From the NCBI GenBank assembly GCA_947503105.1, contig CANNCM010000005.1, positions 56,012-120,011 on the forward strand: 64,000 nucleotides of DNA. The letters run 5' to 3'. This DNA is from an uncultured Flavobacteriaceae bacterium. Its GTDB lineage: Bacteria > Bacteroidota > Bacteroidia > Flavobacteriales > Flavobacteriaceae. Under the pieces are notes generated by a model. It was not told the origin of the DNA, ran no database searches, and saw nothing but the letters and a program-made list of their open reading frames with translations. Shown here piece by piece: positions 45,466 to 55,198 of this stretch; position 1 is the first letter of the stretch, and the number at the start of each line of letters is the position of its first letter. The position numbers and the translations under genes were made by a program.

Positions 45466-46122
45466 CTATAAAAGCTTTGCTTTTGGGCGTTTATTGGGCA
45501 CAATAAAGGATGTGTCATAAGAAGAAAAACGACGCATATAAGACGCAATGTCTGTCCCAAAAGCATCGGTAAATCCAACAGCACCATAGCTTCTCAAATA
45601 ACGTTTTACATTACCAGGACCAGCCAAATGTGCGGCTGCTAAAATCCCCGACTCTGTGACAAGAGTTCCATTAATTTTATGGCCAACAAAACGCTTGATA
45701 TCTCTTCTTAAAACCCACTTGTTTCGCTTTGCATTTGCTAAAAAAGCTTTCTCTTGAAGTTTCGGATTATTCAAAAAATCCGTTGGACTATAAATACCAA
45801 TGAGTTTCAGGGTAGAAACCCCAAATTGATACTTCCCCAAATAGCCCAATGCGTTTACAACCTTATATTTTCCTTGAGATTCTTTAAATGCAATTGCTTC
45901 TTTAAAACCAACATACGAACGATCTAAATAGATATAATTCTCAACTTTAAAATCTACTTTATCTTCAACACTAAAAACTTCAGATAAATTATAATCAAAA
46001 TTAATAGCTGTCGAACTTTCCAAAGTGTCTATTTCATTATCTGGCGATGAAGTAGTAGCAAGAAAAATAACGCATGAGATAACAGTGCATGAAATTGACA
46101 AAGTATTTTTTTTCGTTTTCAT
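45466..46122 (-). CDS. Lysozyme-like/transglycosylase-fold exported protein
   Basis: A 218-residue protein with an N-terminal hydrophobic signal segment (about 8-25). The region FKEAIAFKESQGKYKVVNALGYLGKYQFG carries a glutamate in the position of the catalytic acid of lytic transglycosylases, followed by the helical NPKLQEKAFLAN and the late ILAAAHLAGPGNVKRYLRSYG. It probably cuts or binds peptidoglycan in the periplasm. It is next to mltG on the same strand (85 bases between), which fits a wall-remodelling role. The fit to a single named family is less clear, hence the general name. Confidence 0.7.
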   Translation of the reverse strand: MKTKKNTLSISCTVISCVIFLATTSSPDNEIDTLESSTAINFDYNLSEVFSVEDKVDFKVENYIYLDRSYVGFKEAIAFKESQGKYKVVNALGYLGKYQFGVSTLKLIGIYSPTDFLNNPKLQEKAFLANAKRNKWVLRRDIKRFVGHKINGTLVTESGILAAAHLAGPGNVKRYLRSYGAVGFTDAFGTDIASYMRRFSSYDTSFIVPNKRPKAKLL

Positions 46123-46207
46123 TGTTTTTAATGTTAGGCCGTTGCTTATTTAAAAAACAGTGCAAAGATACGAAAAAATAAAAGACACTGAAAATCAGTT
46201 AGTTACG

Positions 46208-47251
46208 TTAATTTTTTACACCTTTTTTATTTAAATAATTATGATATAGACGCGCATTTTTGTTGTGCCCGGAGAGTGATTTAGAAAAATTATGAAACCC
46301 AGGTCGATTGGGGCTTGCAGCAAAATAGAAAAAATCGTGTTTTTCATAATTTAGTACAGCATCGATAGCCGATAAATCAGGCATAGCAATAAGCCCTGGA
46401 GGTAGTCCTTTATACATGTAAGTATTATATGGAGATTGAATTGTTTTGTGCGTATTCAAAAGACGTTTAATGATTTTGTCTTTGTAGGCGGGTAATTTAT
46501 ACGCTGCAAACTTCAAAGTAGGATCGGCTTGTAATGGCCAACGTTTTTTGAGTCGATTCATATACACCCCAGCAATTCGTTTTTGCTCACTTTGTTGTTT
46601 GGATTCTTCCTGAACAATAGCTGAGAGAATAGAAACTTCTGTCGGGGACAATCCGATTTTTTTTGCTTTTTCTTTACGATCATCATTCCAAAAACGACGG
46701 TATGATTTTAACATTTTTAGTCTAAATTTTTCTGGAGAAGTATTCCAAAAAAACTCATAACTATTGGGCAAATACATAGAAAGAGCAGTTTCAGATGTAA
46801 ACCCATGATCTTTTAGAAATTTCTCATCTGTAAAAGCTTGAACAAGAGACAAACTATCCGGTTCAATTTGGGTTGAAATTCTTTGAGCCAAAGCTTCTAA
46901 ACTGTGCTGATTATTGAACGTCAGTTTGATGGGCATATTTTGACTTCGGATCGAGTTGATAATATCATTATTGGTCATCCCTTTGGTAATTCTATAGCGT
47001 CCAGGATTAACATTTTTGGTATATTTTTTTTGTTGAGCCAACACATCAAATGTTTCAACATCTTTTAGCAATGGTTCTAAATCAGAGCGGACGTCTTGAT
47101 AAGTTGCCCCTGTTGGTATAAAAATAAAAGCTTCTTTTCCATTAAATGCAGTATTGGAAACTAGCATGATAGAGTATATATAATAGGAAAATGAAGCAAT
47201 AGCGACGAGTCCAAACATTACAAAAGCGATGGCTATTTTTTTGATATTCAT
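46208..47251 (-). CDS. mltG: Endolytic transglycosylase MltG
   Basis: A 347-residue inner-membrane protein with one N-terminal helix (about 5-27) and a periplasmic YceG domain. The catalytic glutamate lies in ILSAIVQEESKQQSEQKR, and downstream motifs AGVYMNRLKKRWPLQADPT and SPYNTYMYKGLPPGLIAMP are those of the family. It cleaves nascent glycan strands and is thought to set their length. It follows dapF by 3 bases on the same strand, tying peptidoglycan precursor synthesis to strand processing. Confidence 0.94.
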   Translation of the reverse strand: MNIKKIAIAFVMFGLVAIASFSYYIYSIMLVSNTAFNGKEAFIFIPTGATYQDVRSDLEPLLKDVETFDVLAQQKKYTKNVNPGRYRITKGMTNNDIINSIRSQNMPIKLTFNNQHSLEALAQRISTQIEPDSLSLVQAFTDEKFLKDHGFTSETALSMYLPNSYEFFWNTSPEKFRLKMLKSYRRFWNDDRKEKAKKIGLSPTEVSILSAIVQEESKQQSEQKRIAGVYMNRLKKRWPLQADPTLKFAAYKLPAYKDKIIKRLLNTHKTIQSPYNTYMYKGLPPGLIAMPDLSAIDAVLNYEKHDFFYFAASPNRPGFHNFSKSLSGHNKNARLYHNYLNKKGVKN

Positions 47252-47254
47252 AAC

Positions 47255-48040
47255 TTAAAGTGAAATTAAAATTGAACCTTCAAAAACGAAATCTGCAGAG
47301 CCGGAGAGCCATACATTGTGGTAGGCATTATCGTTGTGATTGAAAGAAACCTCGAGCTGTCCTCCTAGGGTTTGAAGTAGAATGTGTTCTGAGCTTGTTT
47401 TTTGGGTTTTGTGCATGGCAATAGCGGCTGCGGTTGCTCCAGTTCCACAAGACAATGTTTCATTTTCTACCCCACGCTCATAGGTCCGAATGGCAAATGT
47501 ATTTTGATCTAATTGTGCTACAAAATTGACATTAATTCCTTCTTTTTCAAAAGGAGTACTACAGCGAATTTTCTTGCCTTCTGTATTCACATCCAAAGTT
47601 TCAATATTGGATTTGAATGCAATATAATGCGGCGAACCCGTATCCAAAGTGGTGTATGTCTCGTACTGATTTACTTCTGTAACAGATTGCATTTTGAGAT
47701 GAATTTTTGAACTTTCAATACGCGCCTCGTGAGGGCCATCTATCGCCAAAAATGTTGTGCTTTTTTGAATAATCCCCAGTTGTTTTGCAAATGCAACAAG
47801 GCATCGGCCACCATTACCACACATGGTACTTTCATGACCATTAGCATTAAAATACACCATCCTAAAGTCATAGTTTGGCGTGTTTTCCAACAAAATCAAC
47901 CCATCGCCCCCTATGCCAAAACGTCGGTTGCAAAGTTGTGCTACTAGTTTGGTATTATTTTTGTCAAAGAATTGTGAACGATTATCAATCATCACAAAAT
48001 CATTTCCGGTGGCTTGATATTTGTAAAATTTAAGTGTCAT
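47255..48040 (-). CDS. dapF: Diaminopimelate epimerase
   Basis: A 261-residue epimerase converting LL- to meso-diaminopimelate for lysine and peptidoglycan. The two catalytic cysteines are in MCGNGGRC and LSCGTGATA; the start FYKYQATGNDFVMIDNR is typical. Length is near the lower end for the family but complete. It heads the unit with mltG, its stop lying 3 bases from the mltG ATG. It is divergent from the HtrA-type protease gene. Confidence 0.95.
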   Translation of the reverse strand: MTLKFYKYQATGNDFVMIDNRSQFFDKNNTKLVAQLCNRRFGIGGDGLILLENTPNYDFRMVYFNANGHESTMCGNGGRCLVAFAKQLGIIQKSTTFLAIDGPHEARIESSKIHLKMQSVTEVNQYETYTTLDTGSPHYIAFKSNIETLDVNTEGKKIRCSTPFEKEGINVNFVAQLDQNTFAIRTYERGVENETLSCGTGATAAAIAMHKTQKTSSEHILLQTLGGQLEVSFNHNDNAYHNVWLSGSADFVFEGSILISL

Positions 48041-48168
48041 TATCCCTGCAAATATAAGAATATTTAAATGGATTTTTTCACTGTTAAAAGAGCGTTAAAT
48101 TTTAATAAATTATTCAATAAACAATTAATTTTAGAGTTATAATAACCCAATAACAAAACATCAAGATC

Positions 48169-49563
48169 ATGAAAAAACTATTCACTTTATTAGCTGTATC
48201 GGCTCTTGGTGGTGCAATGGCCCTTGGGGTCTACACCCAATTCGAACACAAAATCGAAAATTCATCACCTGATATTTCTAAAACGCCTTTTCTGCAAGCG
48301 GTTAATTATAATCCAGTGTCCAATGGAGGGACAAATATCGATTTTACTACCGCAGCAGAAAAAACGTTGAATGCTGTAGTTCATGTTAAAAACACAACGA
48401 TGAGCACAGGATATACGTCATTTGAAGATTTGTTTTTTGGGCGCCCTCAAAGTCGCCCGCAGATTGGAACTGGCTCAGGAGTCATCATTTCTTCTGATGG
48501 ATATATCATCACAAACAACCATGTCATAGAGGGCGCACAATCCATAGAAGTAACAACAAATGACAATAAAATTTTTAGCGCTGAACTTGTAGGCACAGAC
48601 CCTCTCACCGATATTGCATTGCTCAAAATTGAAGCTGATGAGGAATTGAGTTACACTACATTTGGAGATAGCAATGCCACAAAAGTTGGCGAATGGGTTT
48701 TGGCGGTTGGCAATCCTTTTAATTTGACATCCACGGTTACGGCTGGAATTATCAGTGCAAAATCTAGAGATTTATCCGGGCGAAATACCCAATCCTTTAT
48801 CCAAACAGACGCTGCCGTAAATCCAGGAAATTCTGGTGGTGCTCTTGTCAATATTCACGGTGACCTTATCGGAATTAATACTGCAATTTCATCGCAAACA
48901 GGCTCTTACATTGGCTATTCTTTTGCAGTTCCTAGTAATATCGCACGCAAGGTTGTGAGTGATATTATGGAGTTTGGAGATGTTCAAAATGGTATTTTAG
49001 GTGTCATTGGTAAAGAACTTAACAGTAAAAGTTCAGAGGCACTTGGGATTGATGAAACAGAAGGATTTTACGTTAGTGATGTACAAAAAAATAGCGGTGC
49101 CGAAAATTCTGGTATTCAGCAGGGCGATATCATTAAAAGCATCAATGGTGTCAAAATTTCAAAATTTTCTGATTTGAGTGGATTTTTAAAGACCAAAAGC
49201 CCCGACGATGTGGTGGAGGTGACACTAAAAAGAGACGATGAGACTAAGGTTGTCAATGTAATTTTAGAAAAATTAACTACAATAAACGTCCCAATAATTG
49301 GTGTATTAAAAGAAATGAGTCCATCGGAACTAAAATCTCGAAAAAGCGATTATGGCCTTATTTTAGAAGAACTTTCAATCGAAAACAAAGAGGAATGGAT
49401 TGCGGATGGCGTTGAAGAAGGCAGTCTTGTTATTGCTATAAATGACATTAAAGTAAACTCTATCTCCGATGCAAAAAAAGCACTCAGCGAATACTCAAAT
49501 AGAGTTTTAAGACTGACTGTGATCAAAAATAATGGCGAAAAAATGGCCTATCGCTTCAGGTAA
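48169..49563 (+). CDS. HtrA/DegP-type periplasmic serine protease
   Basis: A 464-residue protein with an N-terminal signal or anchor (about 1-22). The trypsin-like domain contains the triad His in TNNHVIEG, Asp in LTDIALLKI and Ser in NPGNSGGALV. Two PDZ domains follow (about 280-365 and 375-464). It degrades or refolds damaged envelope proteins. The Bacteroidota form is usually called Do-like. It has its own terminator and no partner gene. A heat-shock type promoter was not identified. Confidence 0.93.
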   Translation: MKKLFTLLAVSALGGAMALGVYTQFEHKIENSSPDISKTPFLQAVNYNPVSNGGTNIDFTTAAEKTLNAVVHVKNTTMSTGYTSFEDLFFGRPQSRPQIGTGSGVIISSDGYIITNNHVIEGAQSIEVTTNDNKIFSAELVGTDPLTDIALLKIEADEELSYTTFGDSNATKVGEWVLAVGNPFNLTSTVTAGIISAKSRDLSGRNTQSFIQTDAAVNPGNSGGALVNIHGDLIGINTAISSQTGSYIGYSFAVPSNIARKVVSDIMEFGDVQNGILGVIGKELNSKSSEALGIDETEGFYVSDVQKNSGAENSGIQQGDIIKSINGVKISKFSDLSGFLKTKSPDDVVEVTLKRDDETKVVNVILEKLTTINVPIIGVLKEMSPSELKSRKSDYGLILEELSIENKEEWIADGVEEGSLVIAINDIKVNSISDAKKALSEYSNRVLRLTVIKNNGEKMAYRFR

Positions 49564-49584
49564 AAACACAAAACATACAATCGG

Positions 49585-49621
49585 AAAAAATCACTTCTAC
49601 AATTGGGAGTGATTTTTTTTT
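49585..49621 (+). terminator. Terminator after the HtrA gene
   Basis: AAAAAATCACT (49585-49595) pairs with AGTGATTTTTT (49608-49618) around a 12-base loop and runs into nine Ts. It lies 22 bases after the protease stop codon. Confidence 0.8.
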
Positions 49622-49653
49622 AAAATTAATTTACGAAAACGTTATAGTTATTA

Positions 49654-49661
49654 TACTTTTG
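49654..49661 (+). promoter_or_regulatory. -7 promoter box for the GAPDH gene
   Basis: TACTTTTG fits TAnnTTTG and lies 31 bases before the ATG at 49693. A -33 element at 19-base spacing is not obvious. Confidence 0.42.
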
Positions 49662-49692
49662 CAATAAATTTATAACAAACACTTTTAGATTT

Positions 49693-51141
49693 ATGCCAAA
49701 TACTACACCCTACGAAAAAGAAGTATCATTGCAAACTAATTGTCGAAAGTCGGCAGTTGAATTCGTAAAAATTGTAAACGACTTATGGTACGATGACGCT
49801 GTTGAGTTGGTTATTTTTCGGAACCAACTTATCGACAAAAATGTCAATGAAATTTTACGGCTACACGATTATGCGAGCGCATTTGTCAATAAACCCATTT
49901 CTATTTTTGATGCTGTTGAAGTTGCCAAAGCCATTCAAAATTTACGCCTCCCGCCTTCCAAAATTGACATTGGGAAACTCACTTATGAGTTTCACAAAAA
50001 AGCACCAGAACACAATGATGTTTTTACATTCATTTCTAATCAATTAAAAGCTCATAAAAAACAAAAAAACATCACGCCAAGAGATGTTGTGTTGTATGGT
50101 TTTGGTCGAATTGGCCGATTGGTAGCACGGGAATTGATGCTTAAAAATGGTAAAGGAAGTCAATTGCGATTACGAGCCATTGTAACACGTGGTGCAGTCA
50201 ACAAAGACGTCTTAGAAAAACGTGCTGCACTATTAAGCAATGATTCTGTTCATGGGGAATTTCCAGGAACAGTACATGCAGATTCAAAGAAAAATGCAAT
50301 CATCATTAATGGAACAACAGTTCATATCATTTCTAGTAATGCGCCAGAAGATATAGATTACACAACATTTGGAATTGAAAAAGCTTTAGTTATAGACAAT
50401 ACAGGTGCGTTCCGAACAAAAGAAGCACTAGAACGCCATTTGAAAGCCAATGGTACCGAAAAAGTACTACTCACCGCACCGGGCAATGGGATTCCAAATA
50501 TTGTGTATGGCGTTAATCAAAATGAATATAATCCAAAAGAACATTCTATATTTTCGGCAGCGTCTTGTACTACCAATGCCATTACGCCAGTGCTAAGTGT
50601 TATAGACGATGCTTTGGGTGTAAATTATGGCCATTTAGAAACCATTCATGCCTATACAAATGACCAAAATTTGGTTGATAATATGCATAAAAAATACCGC
50701 CGTGGTCGTGCAGCTGGACTCAATATGGTCATAACAGAAACTGGGGCAGGAAAAGCGGTGAGTAAAGCTCTACCAAAATTGGAAGGCAAATTAACTTCAA
50801 ATGCCATTAGAGTTCCCGTACCCAATGGAAGTTTGGCGATTTTAAATTTAGAAGTATCCCAAAAAATAACGCTAAAAAAGCTCAATCATCTTCTTAAACA
50901 GCATGCCCTAGAAGGTCCATTGGTAGAACAAATAAAATATGAACTTAGTGATGAGCTGGTATCTAGTGATATTGTTGGAAGTAGTGCTCCTGCTATTTTT
51001 GACAGTAAAGCAACCATTGTTAGAGATAATGGAAAAAATATTGTGCTATACATCTGGTATGACAACGAGTATGGGTATAGCCATCAAGTCGTTCGTTTGG
51101 CAAAATACATGGCAGAGGTACGTCGATTTACATATTACTAG
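49693..51141 (+). CDS. Glyceraldehyde-3-phosphate dehydrogenase, long form
   Basis: A 482-residue GAPDH. The usual enzyme begins at the Rossmann motif YGFGRIGRLVAREL (about residue 136); the catalytic cysteine is in SAASCTTNAITPVL and the remaining core is normal. The first roughly 130 residues form a separate helical extension (SVEFVKIVNDLWYDDAVELVIFRNQL) found in a subset of Bacteroidota and gammaproteobacterial GAPDHs. The core is standard; the extension's role is unknown. A gluconeogenic role is possible but cannot be proved. It stands alone with its own promoter. Confidence 0.92.
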   Translation: MPNTTPYEKEVSLQTNCRKSAVEFVKIVNDLWYDDAVELVIFRNQLIDKNVNEILRLHDYASAFVNKPISIFDAVEVAKAIQNLRLPPSKIDIGKLTYEFHKKAPEHNDVFTFISNQLKAHKKQKNITPRDVVLYGFGRIGRLVARELMLKNGKGSQLRLRAIVTRGAVNKDVLEKRAALLSNDSVHGEFPGTVHADSKKNAIIINGTTVHIISSNAPEDIDYTTFGIEKALVIDNTGAFRTKEALERHLKANGTEKVLLTAPGNGIPNIVYGVNQNEYNPKEHSIFSAASCTTNAITPVLSVIDDALGVNYGHLETIHAYTNDQNLVDNMHKKYRRGRAAGLNMVITETGAGKAVSKALPKLEGKLTSNAIRVPVPNGSLAILNLEVSQKITLKKLNHLLKQHALEGPLVEQIKYELSDELVSSDIVGSSAPAIFDSKATIVRDNGKNIVLYIWYDNEYGYSHQVVRLAKYMAEVRRFTYY

Positions 51142-51166
51142 AGCGTCGCCATACGTATAATTCACT

Positions 51167-51174
51167 TATATTTG
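51167..51174 (+). promoter_or_regulatory. -7 promoter box for trmD
   Basis: TATATTTG fits TAnnTTTG and ends 18 bases before the trmD ATG at 51193, giving a short leader. Confidence 0.45.
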
Positions 51175-51192
51175 TTGTCAAATTTATGTGAT

Positions 51193-51870
51193 ATGCGCAT
51201 CGACATCATTAGTGTAGTACCCGAATTGCTAAAAAGTCCGTTTGAAGCTTCTATTCTCAAACGTGCCATAGAGGCCAATTTGGTAGAAGTACATGTTCAT
51301 AATTTGAGAGACTATACCACAGATAATTACAAATCTGTCGATGATTATCAATTTGGTGGTGGTGCTGGAATGGTAATGACAATTGAACCCATAGATAAGT
51401 GCATTTCAAAACTAAAATCAGAGCGTGACTACGACGAGATCATTTACATGACTCCAGATGGCGAAGTTCTCAATCAGGGGATGGCCAACCAGCTGTCACT
51501 CAAAGGAAATATGATTATTTTGTGTGGGCATTACAAAGGCGTTGACCAGCGTGTACGCGATCATTTTATTACAAAAGAAATTTCTATAGGTGACTATGTG
51601 CTTTCTGGTGGCGAGCTCGGTGCTGCTGTACTCTGCGATGCGATTATTCGATTGATTCCAGGCGTTTTGGGCAACGAAACCTCTGCCCTTACCGATTCTT
51701 TTCAAGACAACCTTTTGGCACCCCCTATCTATACCCGCCCACGAACTTACAATGGCTGGGACGTACCAGAACTACTATTTAGTGGCAACTTCCCAGAAAT
51801 TGAAAAATGGCGAGAAGCAAAAGCCCTTGAACGCACAACATCTAGAAGACCAGATTTGTTGGAAGATTAA
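51193..51870 (+). CDS. trmD: tRNA (guanine-N1)-methyltransferase
   Basis: A 225-residue SPOUT-class enzyme that methylates G37 of tRNAs with a G at position 36, preventing frameshifts. The start [13 protein letters not shown] is canonical, and the trefoil-knot SAM site shows in [12 protein letters not shown] and [13 protein letters not shown]. An in-frame TTG at 51172 would add 7 unconserved residues and overlap the promoter box, so ATG at 51193 was used. It precedes rplS with a small membrane-protein gene in between; trmD-rplS proximity is widespread in bacteria. Confidence 0.95.
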   Translation: MRIDIISVVPELLKSPFEASILKRAIEANLVEVHVHNLRDYTTDNYKSVDDYQFGGGAGMVMTIEPIDKCISKLKSERDYDEIIYMTPDGEVLNQGMANQLSLKGNMIILCGHYKGVDQRVRDHFITKEISIGDYVLSGGELGAAVLCDAIIRLIPGVLGNETSALTDSFQDNLLAPPIYTRPRTYNGWDVPELLFSGNFPEIEKWREAKALERTTSRRPDLLED

Positions 51871-52005
51871 AAAAATAGATATTTTTTAGTCAAGATTTTC
51901 ATTTTTTACTACATTTACTCACAAGAATACGAAACCCAAATCTATTCTACAGCCCATGAACCCAACGACTTGAAGTCGTTATTTAGACACAAAAACATCA
52001 ATGTT

Positions 52006-52191
52006 ATGGAACAAAAGAAAACAAACCTCAAAACCTACCTCTTTGTACTGACTTTAGTCTTTTTATTCAGCTTTACGCTAGTTGCAATTGACAAACAACA
52101 AAGGATATTGGCCTTAATCTCAACTGCTCTTGGCGTTTTGGTCATCATCTATGGTTTATATAATGTATTGAATATCAAGGATAAAAAATAA
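52006..52191 (+). CDS. Small membrane protein between trmD and rplS
   Basis: A 61-residue protein with two hydrophobic helices (about 10-28 and 33-53) joined by a short loop with IDKQQR, and a lysine-rich end. No family name recognised. ATG at 52006 was selected because the preceding in-frame ATG-like position would add a 12-residue non-hydrophobic stretch. It lies 135 bases after trmD. Its existence as a gene rests on the coherent two-helix pattern. Confidence 0.55.
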   Translation: MEQKKTNLKTYLFVLTLVFLFSFTLVAIDKQQRILALISTALGVLVIIYGLYNVLNIKDKK

Positions 52192-52225
52192 TATTTGGGG
52201 TAGTCAAGAAAAAACCTCACAAAAA

Positions 52226-52255
52226 TTGCAATCCTTTAATTATTGCTTATATTTG
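52226..52255 (+). promoter_or_regulatory. Strong promoter of rplS
   Basis: TTG (52226-52228), exactly 19 bases, then TATATTTG (52248-52255): a full match to the Bacteroidota TTTG-n19-TAnnTTTG arrangement except for the first T. Transcription would start near 52262, giving a 65-base leader to the rplS ATG at 52327. Confidence 0.7.
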
Positions 52256-52262
52256 CACCCTC

Positions 52263-52306
52263 TTTTGGATCAACCTCTAGCGAAAACCGTACATGTTGGT
52301 TCAAAA
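52263..52306 (+). promoter_or_regulatory. Structured leader of rplS (possible ribosomal-protein autoregulatory element)
   Basis: Twelve consecutive pairs (including two G-U) join 52263-52274 (TTTTGGATCAAC) to 52295-52306 (GTTGGTTCAAAA) around a 20-base loop. This stem would be the first structure in the rplS transcript, 20 bases before the ATG. Leader elements that bind the encoded ribosomal protein are common, so an L19-responsive element is plausible. No match to a named leader family can be claimed from sequence alone. Confidence 0.45.
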
Positions 52307-52326
52307 AAATTCATAAAATAACAACT

Positions 52327-52680
52327 ATGGAATCCTTAATTAAATTCGTACAAGACGAGTTTGTAACAACAAAAGACTTCCCAGAATTTTCTGCTGGTGA
52401 CACAATCACAGTATATTATGAAATTCGTGAGGGACAAAAAGTAAGAACACAGTTTTTCCGAGGTGTAGTACTTCAAAAAAGAGGAACTGGAACTTCAGAA
52501 ACATTTACGATTAGAAAAATGTCGGGAACAATTGGCGTAGAGCGAATCTTCCCAATGAACCTACCAGCTTTGCAAAAAATAGAAGTGAACAAACGCGGTA
52601 AAGTCCGTCGTGCACGAATTTTCTATTTTAGAGAACTTACAGGTAAAAAAGCAAGAATTAAAGAACAAACACGTCGATAA
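52327..52680 (+). CDS. rplS: 50S ribosomal protein L19
   Basis: A 117-residue ribosomal protein at the 30S-50S interface. Core segments FSAGDTITVYYEIREGQKVRTQFFRG, GTGTSETFTIRKMSGTIGVERIFP and RRARIFYFRELTGKKARI are those of bL19. The ATG at 52327 follows a strong promoter and a structured leader; an upstream in-frame ATG at 52243 would lie within the promoter and was rejected. It is followed by a perfect terminator, so it is transcribed alone. Confidence 0.97.
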   Translation: MESLIKFVQDEFVTTKDFPEFSAGDTITVYYEIREGQKVRTQFFRGVVLQKRGTGTSETFTIRKMSGTIGVERIFPMNLPALQKIEVNKRGKVRRARIFYFRELTGKKARIKEQTRR

Positions 52681-52700
52681 TTCTCCAATCATAATTTTAA

Positions 52701-52732
52701 AAAAAGCGCTGTACAAACAGCGCTTTTTTTTT
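52701..52732 (+). terminator. Terminator of rplS
   Basis: An 11 bp stem AAAAAGCGCTG/CAGCGCTTTTT with a 6-base loop followed by a T run on the plus strand, 21 bases after the rplS stop. Confidence 0.9.
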
Positions 52733-52835
52733 GTTAAAAACTTAAGGATTAATCAAAAAAAACCTAGCGCTTTGAAGATGTTACAAAAATGTTAATTTTC
52801 CTTTGTTTTTAAGGTTAGAAAAAAATTGATTTAAT

Positions 52836-52843
52836 TATATTTG
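52836..52843 (+). promoter_or_regulatory. -7 promoter box for icd
   Basis: TATATTTG fits TAnnTTTG, 57 bases before the icd ATG. No -33 element at the usual spacing was identified. Confidence 0.45.
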
Positions 52844-52855
52844 TGGGCTTTTTAA

Positions 52856-55114
<2,259 letters not shown>

Positions 55115-55136
55115 AACTAAACATCAAAGTTATGTT

Positions 55137-55164
55137 AAAAGCACCTCCTTGAGGTGCTTTTTTA
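55137..55164 (+). terminator. Terminator of icd
   Basis: An 11 bp stem AAAAGCACCTC/GAGGTGCTTTT with a 3-base loop and a T run, 22 bases after the icd stop and just before the TonB receptor gene. Confidence 0.9.
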
Positions 55165-55198
55165 TTTAGTTTTACACGACCAAAATTTATGTATATTG

